A DNA stretch of 64,000 bases, taken from assembly GCF_023898315.1 (NCBI RefSeq), contig NC_064616.1:288327205-288391204 (forward strand). Direction: 5' to 3'. The position numbers and the translations under genes are program-made. Source of the DNA: Schistocerca nitens. Its lineage: Eukaryota > Arthropoda > Insecta > Orthoptera > Acrididae. Under the pieces are notes generated by a model. The model ran no database searches and had not been told where the DNA came from. It was given only the letters and a program-made list of their open reading frames with translations. This document shows positions 1 to 9,972 of this stretch, one piece after another (position 1 is the stretch's first letter; each line of letters starts with the position of its first letter).

Positions 1-414
1 ACACCACTGGAGGCGGGCTGCACGATGTTGGGGCGTGAGCGGAAGACGGCCTAACGGTGTGCGGGACCGTAGCCCAGCTTCATGGAGACGGTTGCGAATG
101 GTCCTCGCCGATACTCCAGGAGCAACAGTGTCCCTAATTTGCTGGGAAGTGGCGGTGCGGTCCCCTACGGCACTGCGTAGGATCCTACGGTCTTGGCGTG
201 CATCCGTGCGTCGCTGCGGTCCGGTCCCAGGTCGACGGGCACGTGCACCTTCCGCCGACCACTGGCGACAACATCGATGTACTGTGGAGACCTCACGCCC
301 CACGTGTTGAGCAATTCGGCGGTACGTCCACCCGGCCTCCCGCATGCCCACTATACGCCCTCGCTCAAAGTCCGTCAACTGCACATACGGTTCACGTCCA
401 CGCTGTCGCGGCAT
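1..414 (-). CDS. Tc1-like transposase, N-terminal 138 codons (partial)
   Basis: The frame is open from the ATG at 414 to the window edge, 138 codons with no stop. It begins MPRQRGREPYVQLTDFERG and has the paired DNA-binding helix-turn-helix regions usual for Tc1 transposases: FERGRIVGMREAGW followed by RRIAQHVGREVSTV, then the basic linker and a second helical segment with QQIRDTV and ARTIRNRLHEAGL. The last residues (TPQHRAARLQW) lie just before the catalytic core, so no DDE residue is visible. The absence of stops suggests a fairly young copy, but integrity cannot be judged from a third of the protein. Confidence 0.85.
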   Translation of the reverse strand, partial: MPRQRGREPYVQLTDFERGRIVGMREAGWTYRRIAQHVGREVSTVHRCCRQWSAEGARARRPGTGPQRRTDARQDRRILRSAVGDRTATSQQIRDTVAPGVSARTIRNRLHEAGLRSRTPLGRLPLTPQHRAARLQWC

Positions 415-660
415 GCTACCAGTGTTAAAGACTGCGATGGAGCTCCGTATGCCACGGCAAACTGGCTGACACTGACGGCGGCGGTGCACAAATGCTGCGC
501 AGCTAGCGCCATTCGACGGCCAACACCGCGGTTCCTGGTGTGTCCGCTGTGCCGTGCGTGTGATCATTGCTTGTACAGCCCTCTCGCAGTGTCCGGAGCA
601 AGTATGGTGGGTCTGACACAACGGTGTCAATGTGTTCTTTTTTCCATTTCCAGGAGTGTA
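1..660 (-). mobile_element. Tc1-1: Tc1-like DNA transposon, 5' part, cut by window start
   Basis: The right end is a clear inverted-repeat terminus: read on the minus strand it starts TACACTCCTGGAAATGG at position 660, with the TA target at 659-660. About 245 bp of leader separate this end from the transposase start at 414. The flank at 661 is LINE1 coding sequence read on the same strand, so the element jumped into a LINE. The other half lies outside the window, so its 3' end and target duplication cannot be checked. I recognise the family as an abundant grasshopper Tc1-like element from memory. Confidence 0.85.
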
Positions 661-1012
661 TTTTCGCATCCGGAATAGAAAGTTGGTGATTGAAATTTCG
701 TAAATAGATCTCGCCGCAAAGAAAGACGTCTCTGTTTCAGTGACTGCCACCCCATTTCGCGTATCATATCAGTGACACTCTCACTCATATTGCGCGATAA
801 CACGAAACGAGCTGCCCTTTTTTGCACTTTTTCGATGTCCTCCGTCAATCCTACCTGGTAAGGATCCCACACCGTGCAGCAATATTCCAGCAGAGGACGG
901 ACGAGTGTAATGTAGGCTGTCTCTTTACTGGGTTTGTCGCATCAAGTGCTCTGCCAACAAAGCGCAGTCTTTGATTCGCCTTCCCCACAATACTATATAT
1001 GTGGTCTTTCTT

Positions 1013-1201
1013 AATGGCTCTGAGCACTATGAGACTTAACATCAAAGGTCATCAGTCCCCTAGAACTTAGAACTACTTAAACCTAACTAACCTAAGGACA
1101 TCACACACATCCATGCCCGAGGCAGGATTCGAACCTGCGACATTAGCAGTCGCGCGGTTCCAGAATGAGGCGCCTAGAGCTTCTCGACCACAGCGGCCGG
1201 C
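1013..1201 (-). mobile_element. SINE-a, tRNA-headed SINE, full length
   Basis: This is the reference description of the main SINE. On its own strand it has (i) a tRNA-like head starting GCCGGCCGCTGTGG with a pol III A box of the type TGGCCGAGCGGTTCTAGGCG and a B box GGTTCGAATCC; (ii) a body with ATGTCCTTAGGTTAGTTAGG; (iii) a tail with a GGGACT / AGTCCC stem around GATGACC, ending GAGCCATTTGAACC. The A box resembles tRNA-Ser/Leu. This copy has a few changes in the head (for example CATTAGCAG for CGTAGCGG). It sits exactly where the LINE1 palm is missing, so insertion and deletion may be linked, and no target duplication remains. Confidence 0.9.
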
Positions 1202-2125
1202 AAGGAGGTTCATAATGTTCGAGTACAGTATATGCTCCAAAATCCTACTGCAAATTGAGGTCAGTGATACGGGTCTGTAATTCAATGGGTTACTGCTATT
1301 TTCTTTCTTGAATATTGGTGTGACCTGTGCTACTTTCCAGTCTTTAGGAACAGACCTTTCGTCAAGTGAGCGGTTCTATATGATTGCTAAGGAAGGCGCT
1401 ATTGTGTCTGCCTAATCTGAAAGGAACCAGGTTGGTATACCATCTGGACCGGAAGACTTGCCTTTCTTAAGAGATTTGAGTTGTCTCGCAACACTTAAGA
1501 TATCTATTTTTATGTCACTCATGCTAACAGCTGTTCTAGTTTCGAATTCTGTAGCATTTACTTCGTCTTCTTTCATGAAGGAATTACGGAAAACTGTATT
1601 TAGCAACTCCGCTTTAGTGGCACGATCATCGGCAACATTTCCATTGCTATCGCGCAGTGACGGTATTGACTGCTTTTTGCCACTGGTGTACTTCACATTC
1701 GACCAGAATTTCTTTGGGTTTTCTAGCATATTTCCAGGCTGGCCACTGGTACCTTCCGTACCAGTCCCATCCCCAGCCTGTGTGCTGAGGCAGGGGAAAC
1801 GCCGCTCGCCATCCGGCGGAAACTCCTCATGGTGCGACGGGTGTGTCAATTCCTTGCCTGTCCTACCTCCCCTGCGTCCCCTACCGTTGCCCGACCGCCT
1901 ATGGAACGTCTCTTTTCCAGTCGTCCCAGGGCAACGAGCCAATTTGGGATTCGTGCCAAGCATTTGCTTGAGTCCCTTGGTGTGGAGCGTGTGGCACCTC
2001 AACTCCAGGGTTTTACCCGCCTGCTTCCCTGGTTGCTCTAGAGGCCCAGCGTCCTTTTAGATTTGTCAGAGTACCGGAGGAGCTGCACTCCTGCGTTTGT
2101 TTTTACCTCCTTGTTTTACGATATT

Positions 2126-2872
2126 TAAAACCAGCATCCCGACCATGTACCAGTATTTAAGGATTGCTCTAAACAGGGGGACTCTGTTGGTTGTGCTGTT
2201 GTTTTCCCTGATCGAGTCGTCAAGTTACGGCATCCTGCGGCGTTTACCATCTTTGATGCCGAATTGTTTGCGATCTTGCGGGCATTGGAGCAGACGAGAT
2301 GTGTTCCCAGTCTTAAGTTCCTCATCTGTTCTGACTCCCTGAGTGCCCTTCAGACCATGCAATACTTGTACCCAGCGGATACGGTCGTCCAGAACATCCA
2401 TGATGCCCTACTCCACCTGCAACGGCAGGGGAAGGAGGTTTCCTTCTGCTGGGTACCGGGGCACATGGGTATTAGGGGAAACGAACTGGCGGATGTGGCT
2501 ACCAAAGATGCACGTTCCCTCCCTCACGTTGTTGAATGTGCCGTCCCCCTCCATGCTGTTACCTCCCTTTTGCGTTTTCGTGTTATGCGTCAATGGGAAG
2601 AGGAGCGGCTGGCAGTCGGTGAAAATAAGATGCGTCTGGTCAAGGCCACCACGCGGCCATGGCGTACGCCCTACCAGTCATGCAGGCGGGATGAGGTTCT
2701 CCTCACTCGCCTCTGCATCGGGCACAGTCCCTTAACGCATGGTTTTTTAGTCCGGCGGGAGGACCCCCCAATCTGCAGTGCTTGTGGCGTCCTGATTACT
2801 GTCCGACACATTTTACTTGTCTGTCCTTTATTCTCTGACCAGAGGGCGGTGGTGTCCTTGCCACCGGATTAG
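2126..2872 (+). pseudogene. RNase H and zinc-knuckle C-terminus of LINE ORF2
   Basis: The frame reads HPDHVPVFKDCSKQGDSVG and stays open to the stop after SLPPD. The four RNase H acidic positions are visible in order: D in FKDCSK, E in DAELFAI, D in ICSDSLSAL and D in GNELADVATK. The phrase WVPGHMGIRGNELAD is the usual signature. A C-terminal CSACGVLITVRHILLVCP matches the CCHC-type knuckle of RNase H LINEs. The upstream reverse transcriptase is absent because of 5' truncation at insertion, so this is a dead fragment although its own frame is clean, which suggests a moderately young insertion. Confidence 0.85.
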
Positions 2873-3238
2873 CCCTCTATTTTGCAAGACAACGCAACGA
2901 CTGTAGTTATGGTCTTACGGTTTTTTGTCCTGTCCAATTTGTTGCCTCGGATTTTAGGGATTTGGGGATTTAGGGATTTTAATGTGCTGCTGGGTGACTG
3001 GCTCCCACAGGTTTTAGGTAAGAGGTCCGCCAGTCACGATTACCTACTTGTTTCACTTCGATTTCTGTTCTCTTTTCCTTGTGTTTCCTTTCCTTTTTTT
3101 GGTGCGTTTCTTCTCCTCTTGTTTTGCCTCTGTATGTGAGGATTTGGAACTGCGTCAGGTCTGTGTCTTTTAGCCGTTCTCCTTGTTCGCTGTCCGTCTT
3201 CGCCCCTTCGCCGCATTTGTTCCTGTTTCTATGCGTTT

Positions 3239-3268
3239 GGGCGCTGATGACCACGCTGTTTAGCGCCC
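3239..3268 (+). other. 3' stem-loop of the RNase H LINE
   Basis: GGGCGCT at 3239-3245 pairs with AGCGCCC at 3262-3268 (7 bp), leaving a 16-nt loop that begins GATGACC. A second copy lies in the duplicated patch at 3847-3876, and a related hairpin lies in the other RNase H LINE at 61438-61468. Such 3' hairpins can be the recognition site for the LINE's own reverse transcriptase; here that role is inferred. Confidence 0.6.
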
Positions 3269-3388
3269 GGAAACCTCAAACCACACTCACACACACTCTA
3301 GCATATTTTGAGACAATGTTTCATTGTGGAAACTATTAAAACCATCTCGCATTGCCGTAGTCACTAAATTTCTAGCTTCCGTGAAACT

Positions 3389-4715
3389 TAGCCAGTGTCG
3401 GTAATTCAATGAGATACGCAGTGAGATGAACAGAAATGATACTTTTATTCAAAGACAATATTTACAGTAAAGTCATTGCAGTTCATGACGGTCCCGTAGA
3501 CGTTAAAAATGGCGGAAAATGGTTCATAATAGGGTGTGTGATCACCACGCACAGCAGTGCATCCTCTGCAAAGCGCTCCAATGCCGGCCACGTTGTTGTA
3601 AGGAGTTCCGATGGTAGAGCGGCCCATTCCTCCACCAGCGCGGCTGGAAACTGCTGTATTGTTGTTGGTGCATGTAGATACGCTGCAATACCTCCACAAC
3701 GCATCCCACACGTACTCGATGGGATTTAAGTTTGAGGAACGGGTAGGTCAGCCTATTCGCAGAATATCCTCTCGCTTCAAAAACGCCTCCTTGTTCGCTG
3801 TCCGTCTTCGCCCCTTCGCCGCATTTGTTCCTGTTTCTATGCGTTTGGGCGCTGATGACCACGCTGTTTAGCGCCCGGAAACCTCAAACCACACTCACAC
3901 ACACTCTAGCATATTTTGAGACAATGTTTCATTGTGGAAACTATTAAAACCATCTCGCATTGCCGTAGTCACTAAATTTCTAGCTTCCGTGAAACTGATG
4001 CGGTCGGACATTGTCATCTAAAAAACGAAGTCGAGGCCGAATGCAACACTGAAAATACGCACACAATACCACAATAACTTTGACCCCTGAGTGTGGTGCG
4101 TTCAAAGGTTTAGAAGTCAGCACGCCCATGCAATATTATGCCTCCCAGCACCATAACACCTGGACCACCGAAACAACCATGTTGAACTACCAGGAAAGTT
4201 CTTCTTTGTGTCGTTGTTCAGTTCGCCCGTGACATTTGCTTCAGTATCAGTCACATCGTCAAAGTGTTGACCCCTCCTGTGATTTTCTGCACTTTCCCGA
4301 TTTACGGTAGTGTCGTATTGACAACACAAAGTCTCGTCACATGTTTATCTTTTTTCGGAAACGTCATGTCCAATTGTCCGCTTTTGCGTTTCAAAAATCC
4401 ACGCATCGTTTTTGTTCGGGAGTCAAGATGTATGGGAAAAATTTTGCACACACTTATCTCTTCTGCATAACATTCTGTAGGATGTCTTTAACATTTCATT
4501 TAGAGATGTTGCTCTATTAAGATTTGCTGTACAACAACATTGACACACCATTGACGCACGCACGCTACTTCACACCGCCTGCTCGCAGTTGACTGATCGA
4601 ATGCCCATCTGCTGTTTGCAGTTATTAGTTGAAGCTGCCACCCTAGTTACTGCACTGGCGTCACTAATACGCTAATACGCCATAGATAAAACCAGTGCTG
4701 GAACTTTTTAGACAG
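3389..4715 (-). mobile_element. Tc1-2 copy 1: decayed Tc1-like transposon with a 210-bp patch inside
   Basis: Minus-strand translation shows separated pieces of a DDE transposase: HGCFGGPGVMVLGGI near 4130-4180, the second catalytic motif LDDNVRPH at about 4000-4020, and the third motif SNLNPIEYVWDALW at about 3700-3740, followed by the C-terminus. Between the second and third motifs the reading is broken by the 210-bp patch at 3787-3996. The 5' region at about 4540-4715 is similar to 28800-28965, which supports one family. Frameshifts and stops are frequent. The left limit is set by the end of LINE1 at 3388; inverted repeats are not clear. Confidence 0.7.
3787..3996 (+). repeat. Templated 210-bp copy of the LINE/LINE junction (source 3179-3388)
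   Basis: 3787-3996 repeats 3179-3388 essentially without change at an offset of 608 bp. The copied segment spans three unrelated things: the end of the RNase H LINE with its stem-loop, the right target duplication TCTAGCATATTT, and 80 bp of LINE1. Because that junction arose once, this is a secondary copy. It lies in the middle of the Tc1-2 coding sequence and replaces only a few codons. See the finding on templated insertion. Confidence 0.85.
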
Positions 4716-4737
4716 TTGGTGTACTTCTATATATTTT

Positions 4738-5655
4738 GTGGCATATCGAAGGGTACCTTGTGCTGCTAGTCATTTCCCTTCTTGTTCTACTTGTAAAGTG
4801 AGCAAGTGAATATCGACAGTCTATATGCTTTCGTACGGCGCCTGATTTCTCTTCACTTGTTTTCTCGGTCTTTACGTGAGTTGTGAGATGGTGAGAGTAG
4901 GATCATTCAAAAAATGGTTCAAATGGCTCTGAGCACTATGGGACTTAACACCTGCGGTCATCAGTCCCCTAGAACATAGAACTATTTAAACCTGCCTAAT
5001 CTAAGGACATCACACACATCCATGCCCGAGGTAGGATTCGAACCTGCGACCGTAGCGGTCACACGGTTCCAGACTGAAGCACCTAGAACCGCACGGCCAC
5101 ACCGGCCGGCAGGATCGTTCTGCAATCTATCGAAAATGGTTGTTCTCGAAATCTCCCCATTGGTGTTTCAAGATAAGAACGTCTTCTTCCCTCCAGGGAT
5201 TCCCATTTCAGTTCACAGAGCATTTAAGTAATACTCACATGTTGATCGAACATACCGTTAACAAATCTAGCGACACGCTTCTCAATTACTTGTCTTCTTT
5301 TAATCCGACCTGGTGGGTGTACCAAACACTCGAACAATTCTCAGGAATGGGCCACTCTCTCCTGGAGTTCTCCTAATAAACCAAAGTCGAACAGTCGCCT
5401 TCCCTACAACCGATATTACGTGCCTGCCACATTCCATGTCACTTTGCAACGTTTTAAATAGATACATTTACATGACTGTGTCAAGCAGCTCATTACTAAT
5501 GCTGTATTCGAACATCACAGGATTGTTTTTCCTACAGATCTGCGTTATCTTAGGTGTTTCCTCATTTAGAGCAAGCTGCCGTGCATTAAATCAAATACAA
5601 TTTTTATTAAGTCATCCATATCTACCTACATTCATTGAGCGACGTACACTACAAT
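4738..5655 (-). mobile_element. LINE2 copy 1: 3' half of a CR1-like LINE, decayed
   Basis: The minus strand is colinear with the C-terminal third of the LINE2 reverse transcriptase and 3' region seen on the plus strand at 13450-14275. Shared landmarks include the region equivalent to SVWNP...IEEIQ, the segment encoding RRRSFRETLL, and the 3' stretch near GGTACCTTGTGC. It is broken by many small changes and by a SINE at 4908-5110. The right limit is where similarity to the LINE fades, just before the Tc1-3 terminus at 5711. Confidence 0.7.
4908..5110 (-). mobile_element. SINE-a in LINE2
   Basis: Full-length copy of the main SINE. Target duplication AGGATCATT (4899-4907) and AGGATCGTT (5111-5119), one mismatch. 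The flanks join into LINE2 sequence. Confidence 0.9.
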
Positions 5656-5867
5656 GTCAACGCTAAAAAGTCGCCAACTGCACGTCACCCTATCCGTCAC
5701 ATCGTCTGTATACAGCGCCTGCAAAAAGAGTAAAGTGTGCAGAAGGGGAGAAGGCAAAGAAATGAAACTTCATGGATGCGAGAGTACATGATTTTATTTC
5801 AATGATTGCAATAGCGAGTCAAATTGACTAAGAACTTGACAGCAGAAGCCCACTTATCAGTATAACG

Positions 5868-6051
5868 CCGGGCGGGATTAGCCGAACGGTCTCAGGCGCT
5901 GCAGTCATGGACTGTGCGGCTGGTTCGAGTCCTCCCTCGTGCATGGGTGTGTGTGTTTATCCTTAGGATAATTTAGGTTGAGTAGTGTGTAAGCTTAGGG
6001 ACTGATGACCTTAGCAGTTAAGTCCCATAAGATTTCACACACATTTCAACA
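5868..6051 (+). mobile_element. SINE2: tRNA-headed SINE with a different head
   Basis: The head GCCGGGCGGGATTAGCCG with CGGTCTCAGGCGCTGCAG and B box GGTTCGAGTCC differs from SINE-a, while the tail keeps the GGGACT / AGTCCC stem around GATGACC. Perfect 13-bp target duplication TATCAGTATAACG at 5855-5867 and 6052-6064. Inserted in the 3' part of Tc1-3. Confidence 0.9.
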
Positions 6052-6437
6052 TATCAGTATAACGCTGCACACCCTCTGGCCTGGATCCAAGCTCTGATTC
6101 GATTGGGAAGTGCGCTGTAAAGCCATTGTATCCTATCCTGAGGAAAGACGCCTCACGACTGATGAAAGTGGTCCTCGACATTCAGGATATTGGCACTGGA
6201 ATGTAGGTGACGTCCGAGCTGGTCCCTCACATGTTCTACCGAGGAAACATCCGAGGATATTGCAGGCAAACAGTACCGTGTGTGGGTTCGAGTTGGTCCC
6301 ACACATGTTCTAGAGGGAAAACATCTGGGGATCTTTCTAGCCACAGAAGTACTTCAACAAACCGCAGACAATTCATAGCGACACATACCATGTGGTGACA
6401 AGCATGGACCTGTTCAAAAATGGTAGCACTATGCTAT

Positions 6438-6636
6438 CAAATGGTTCAAATGGCTCTGAGCACTATAGGACTTAACATCTGAGGTCATCAGTCCCCTAGA
6501 ATTTAGAACTACTTAAACCTAACTAACATAAGGACATCACACACATCCATGCGCGAGGCAGGAGTCGAACCTGCAACCGTAGCAGTCGCGCGGTTGCGGA
6601 CTGAAGCGCCTAGAACCGCTCGGCCACAGGGCCGGC
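6438..6636 (-). mobile_element. SINE-a in Tc1-3
   Basis: Full-length main SINE with head changes. The flanks CACTATGCTATC (left) and CACGATACTATC (right) look like an aged target duplication, and the Tc1-3 sequence continues across the insertion. Confidence 0.85.
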
Positions 6637-7280
6637 CACGATACTATCACATGAGACGTAATACATGAGTACGGAGGATGTGTGTGAAGTACCGTTGTGC
6701 AATTAGAGTTCCCTCAATCACCACCAGACTGACCTGAAGTCATACCCGTTGACACCCTACACCACGACGCCAAGAATTACATCGCTGTGCCTCTCCGAAA
6801 CAGTGGAACAATGGGACCTCTCCCTAGAACGCTGCTATTCATCGATGAAGACAATGAAACGGTATTCATCAGCAATCCATGCTTCCCAGTCACGGCACCA
6901 CTACAAATGCAGCCGCTTGCGTTGTGATGGTAACGGAAATCTGGCCATGGGACGGTAGATATCTGCTAGTGGTGCAGGATGACATAGAATTGCAGCGAGT
7001 CCATTACTTGGTCGGGGATGTCAGGCACAGATGTGAAGGGGTTACGGTATACTTGGTGCGCAGTACGGCGATTCCCTTGTGATGGTCAGGCGTGGTCGAC
7101 TAGAACCTTGATGACGAGTATGTGTGTCCTCACTTTCCCGTGCAGCCTAACCTCGGGCCACTGTCACAACTGAACGCTCCACAAACGTAAACAAAGTGCA
7201 CTCCATCTCAGATTCAAGAAAAGTAAAATCCTAGCTGACAAACAAAAGCTGAACGAAGTGAAAATGGCCGTAAGGGAGCA

Positions 7281-7853
7281 GTGAGAGAAGCGTTCAATGA
7301 ATTTGAAATTAAGACCTTGTCAACCGACCTGAGTAAAAACCCTAAGAGATTTACGTCGTATGTACAATCAGTAAGTTGGTCAAAATCATCTATCCACTCT
7401 CTCACCGACGACACCGGCACCGAAACGGAAGATAACAGAGATAAGGCCGAAATACTTAATTCGATCTTCCGAACTAGTTTCCCTCCTTTCAATTGTCGTA
7501 CGAACATCGAAATGGCAGATATTGAGATAATCGATCGCAGAACTGAAAAGCAGCTACAATCGCTAAGTAGTGGGAAGGCGTCAGGACCAGATGAGAGACA
7601 TGTAAAAGTCTATAAAGATTATGCGAAAGAACTTACTCCCCTTCTAGCAGTAATTTATCGTAGATCGCTTGAGCAACGAAAGGTACCTAACGACTGGAAA
7701 AAAGCACAGGTCACTCCCGTTTTTAAGAAAGGCCGTAAGACAGATCCACACTATAATAGAGCTATATCGTTGACGTCAATCTGCTGTAGAATTATGGAAC
7801 ATGTTTTATGCTCCAGAATTATAACGCTTTTGGAAAGTAACCATCTCTTCTAA
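7281..7853 (+). pseudogene. LINE3 reverse transcriptase, finger region
   Basis: A 190-codon frame with the LINE motifs SSGKASGPDE, NDWKKAQVTPVFKKG and ISLTSICCRIMEHVL (finger motifs of RVT_1). YRP is changed to YNR before AISLTS. A stop after ESNHLF ends the frame where other copies continue with HGFRK-type sequence; readable but frame-shifted similarity continues to about 7965. The catalytic FADD is downstream of the MITE. Confidence 0.8.
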
Positions 7854-7967
7854 AAATCGACACGGATGCCGCAAACAGAGATCCTGCGAAACTCAGCTGG
7901 CTCTGTTCCTCCATGAGATCCACAGGGCAGTGAACAAGGTTGAAGCCTTAATCCTTGATTTCAGTAA

Positions 7968-9245
7968 AGCCCTCGGCACACGGACCGTGCTGTCCAACGT
8001 TGACGTTGAGCGTGCCAACTTCAACTTGCTGCTGAACGCTCAGGAACGATGCGACTTGTGCATACGGTACGTGGGCCCCAACGTGGTATACTAGATCGCA
8101 ACGCACTCCAGCGGCAGTTTAAGGGATGTTTCTAGTTCGTAAATCACACTGTTTACTCAACAGGCGCGGGTAAAATTCCCACGTTAGCTCTATTAGAACG
8201 CACATTTCCTCCATCGCCCAAGAAAAGAAAAGTACCATGTCCAACCAATAAAGACACAGGCTTATAAAAGTTCTATTACAAACAGTGCGGTACAAATTCG
8301 GAATACTTCGCCACATAAGATAAACATTATTTCATCATTCCCGCATTTTAGTAAAACCCCAAGGTCAGTCTTACTTGATCACTGTTCCTACCCAGTAGCA
8401 GAATCTTTGCAACATGTGAATTACGAAGCGTAAAAGAAAAAGGAGCAAAATATCTTTATACAAGTAGCGCAAGCTGTCCTGTAGATTAAGCCAACCGAAC
8501 AAAGTCACCCCTCAAAAAAAAGGGAACTTATATTTACATAACATCAAATATTATAGCATATACTTTTATTAAACCAATAATAAAGTATCAGAACCTGATA
8601 AAAACGCGAATGTTATGGGAAAAAAATTTGAAGTGTTAACACGCGAACCACCGTCTCAACAAAACCTCATTACTGGCTAGAGACGCAACTCATTACGCTC
8701 AACCAACAACTTGATCGTTGTACTTAATCATATTGTGTTACCCCTTGCTAAAAACGCTAATCGTAGATAATTATGTTACTAACTGAAATTTAATTATAAC
8801 AAATTGCAGCAAGAACAATGCGTTTTGGGTGGATCTTCAGTGTGTCGCTGCCTTCAAATAGCCTACTCTCTCAAGTTACAATAATTCTTTTGCCACGAAT
8901 ATGATGTTTCTCATTACTTTATTGGAACGAATCACACAACTAAGAACGGGTTTTCCGGTGGAGCTCAATTTGCTGGTGCTCAGAAACGGCATATATACAT
9001 ATAGGCTTGAAATGAATGCCAATATGGCGCCTCATAACTCTGTACTGAACGGAGACGGCGTGCGTGTGACGTAGCTCGCGTTGTGCCGTCTCATTCGTCA
9101 ACGCTCAGACGCACGCTCGGAATATCTGACTTGCCAGATATTGCTCTTCACGTTCGGAAAGACTCCCGAACGTGCTATTCCACGCTATGACGTCAGAAAC
9201 TCGGCACGCTCAACGTTCGGATGGACGGTCCGTGTGCCGACGGCT
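7968..9245. mobile_element. PIF/Harbinger-like MITE, non-autonomous
   Basis: Terminal inverted repeats of 21 bp with one mismatch: 7968-7988 and 9225-9245, both containing CGGCACACGGACCGT. Sub-terminal AACGTTGA...GCGTGCC is also inverted. The 3-bp target TAA lies at 7965-7967 and 9246-9248, and removing the element restores LINE3 coding sequence, so the boundaries are firm. TWA target and TIRs fit the PIF/Harbinger group. The 1.28 kb interior is AT-rich (about 8320-8900) and has no transposase or MYB-like frame, so it must rely on an outside transposase. Confidence 0.75.
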
Positions 9246-9248
9246 TAA

Positions 9249-9972
9249 GGCATTAGACACCGTCCCGCATTGCCGTTTAATGAAAAAATACGAGCTTACG
9301 GAGTATCGGAGCAGTCTTGCGACTGGATTCAAGACTTTCTTGGAGACAGAACTCAACACGTCGCTCTTAACGGAACTAAATCGACAAGTGTAAAGGTAAT
9401 ATCCGGAGTACCACAGGGAAGTGTGATAGGACCGTTGCTGTTTACAATATATATAAATGATCTAGTAGAAAGCGTCGGACGCTCGTTAAGGCTATTCGCA
9501 GATGATGCAGCTATCTATACCAAAGTAGCAGCGCGAGAAGATAATAAGAATTTGCAGAACGACCTGCAGAGAATGGATGAATGGTGCAGGCACTGGCAGT
9601 TGACTCTGAACGTAATTAAATGTAACATATTGCGCATACATGGGAAAAGAAATCCGCTACTGTACAGCTACGCTACTGATGACAAACAACTGGAGACAGC
9701 GTCTGCCGTAAAATATCTGGGCGTAACTATCCAGAGCATGGAATGACCACATAAAACAGATAGTGGGAAAAGCAGATGCCAGACTCAGATTCATCGGAAG
9801 TACTTTAAGGAAATGTAACTCATCCACAAAAGAAGTGGCTTATAAGCCGCTTGTTCGCCCGATTCTTGAGTGTTGTTCATCTATCTGGGATCCCTATCAG
9901 GTAAGACTGATAATGAATATAGAGAAGATCCAACGAAAAGCGGCGCGCTTCGTCACGGGATCGTTTAGCTGA
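9249..9972 (+). pseudogene. LINE3 reverse transcriptase, palm and thumb
   Basis: Two frames (9270-9746 and 9763-9972) together show motifs GVPQGSVIGPLLFTIYIND, LRLFADDAAIYTK (catalytic FADD intact), WQLTLNVIKCN and KYLGVTIQ, then ARLRFIGSTLRKCN, IWDPYQ and EKIQRKAARFVTGSF. A small frameshift near 9746-9763 separates them and a stop follows GSFS. Of the copies in the window this one keeps the catalytic motif cleanly, but the MITE and frame breaks make it non-functional. Confidence 0.8.

Larger units (their letters stand above)
1734..3296 (+). mobile_element. RNase H LINE (I/R1-like), 5'-truncated, inserted in LINE1
   Basis: A perfect 12-bp target duplication TCTAGCATATTT lies at 1722-1733 and 3297-3308, and the flanks join into continuous LINE1 sequence, so both ends are secure. 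The element holds the end of ORF2 (RNase H plus a C-terminal Cys/His knuckle) and about 420 bp of 3' UTR with a stem-loop at 3239-3268. There is no poly(A) tail; it ends in an AC-rich run just before the duplication. The presence of RNase H after reverse transcriptase is typical of the I, R1 and related clades. Confidence 0.85.
661..3388 (-). mobile_element. LINE1 copy 1: CR1-like non-LTR retrotransposon relic, interrupted
   Basis: Minus-strand pieces at 661-1012, 1202-1733 and 3309-3388 read as one LINE. 3309-3388 and 1733-1202 carry the region before the reverse transcriptase and its first motifs (KGKSSGPDGIPTWF, then LTSICSRILEHIL). 1012-661 carries the C-terminus (VWDPYQVGLTEDIEKVQ, KRAARFVLSRN). 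The central palm with the catalytic FADD is missing: a SINE sits at the join and the coding sequence skips from the finger region to the thumb. The RNase H LINE is inserted at 1734-3296 and Tc1-1 cuts the 3' end. Reading frames contain shifts and stops. The absence of RNase H and the sequence style point to the CR1/L2 side of the LINE tree; the clade is my judgement. Confidence 0.8.

Noticed and set aside
193-678. Plus-strand frame of 161 codons at the window start
   Set aside because: It is the antisense shadow of the Tc1-1 transposase and leader, which read clearly on the minus strand.
1458-2060. Plus-strand frame of 200 codons
   Set aside because: It spans the LINE1/RNase H LINE junction and is antisense to LINE1 coding sequence in its first part.
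5022-5231. Recurrent short frames beginning MPEAGFEPATVAVARFQTVAPRT-like at many places (5022, 15064, 23856, 32566, 40132, 54564)
   Set aside because: They are translations of the SINE tRNA-like head in one frame. The recurrence follows the SINEs, not a protein family.
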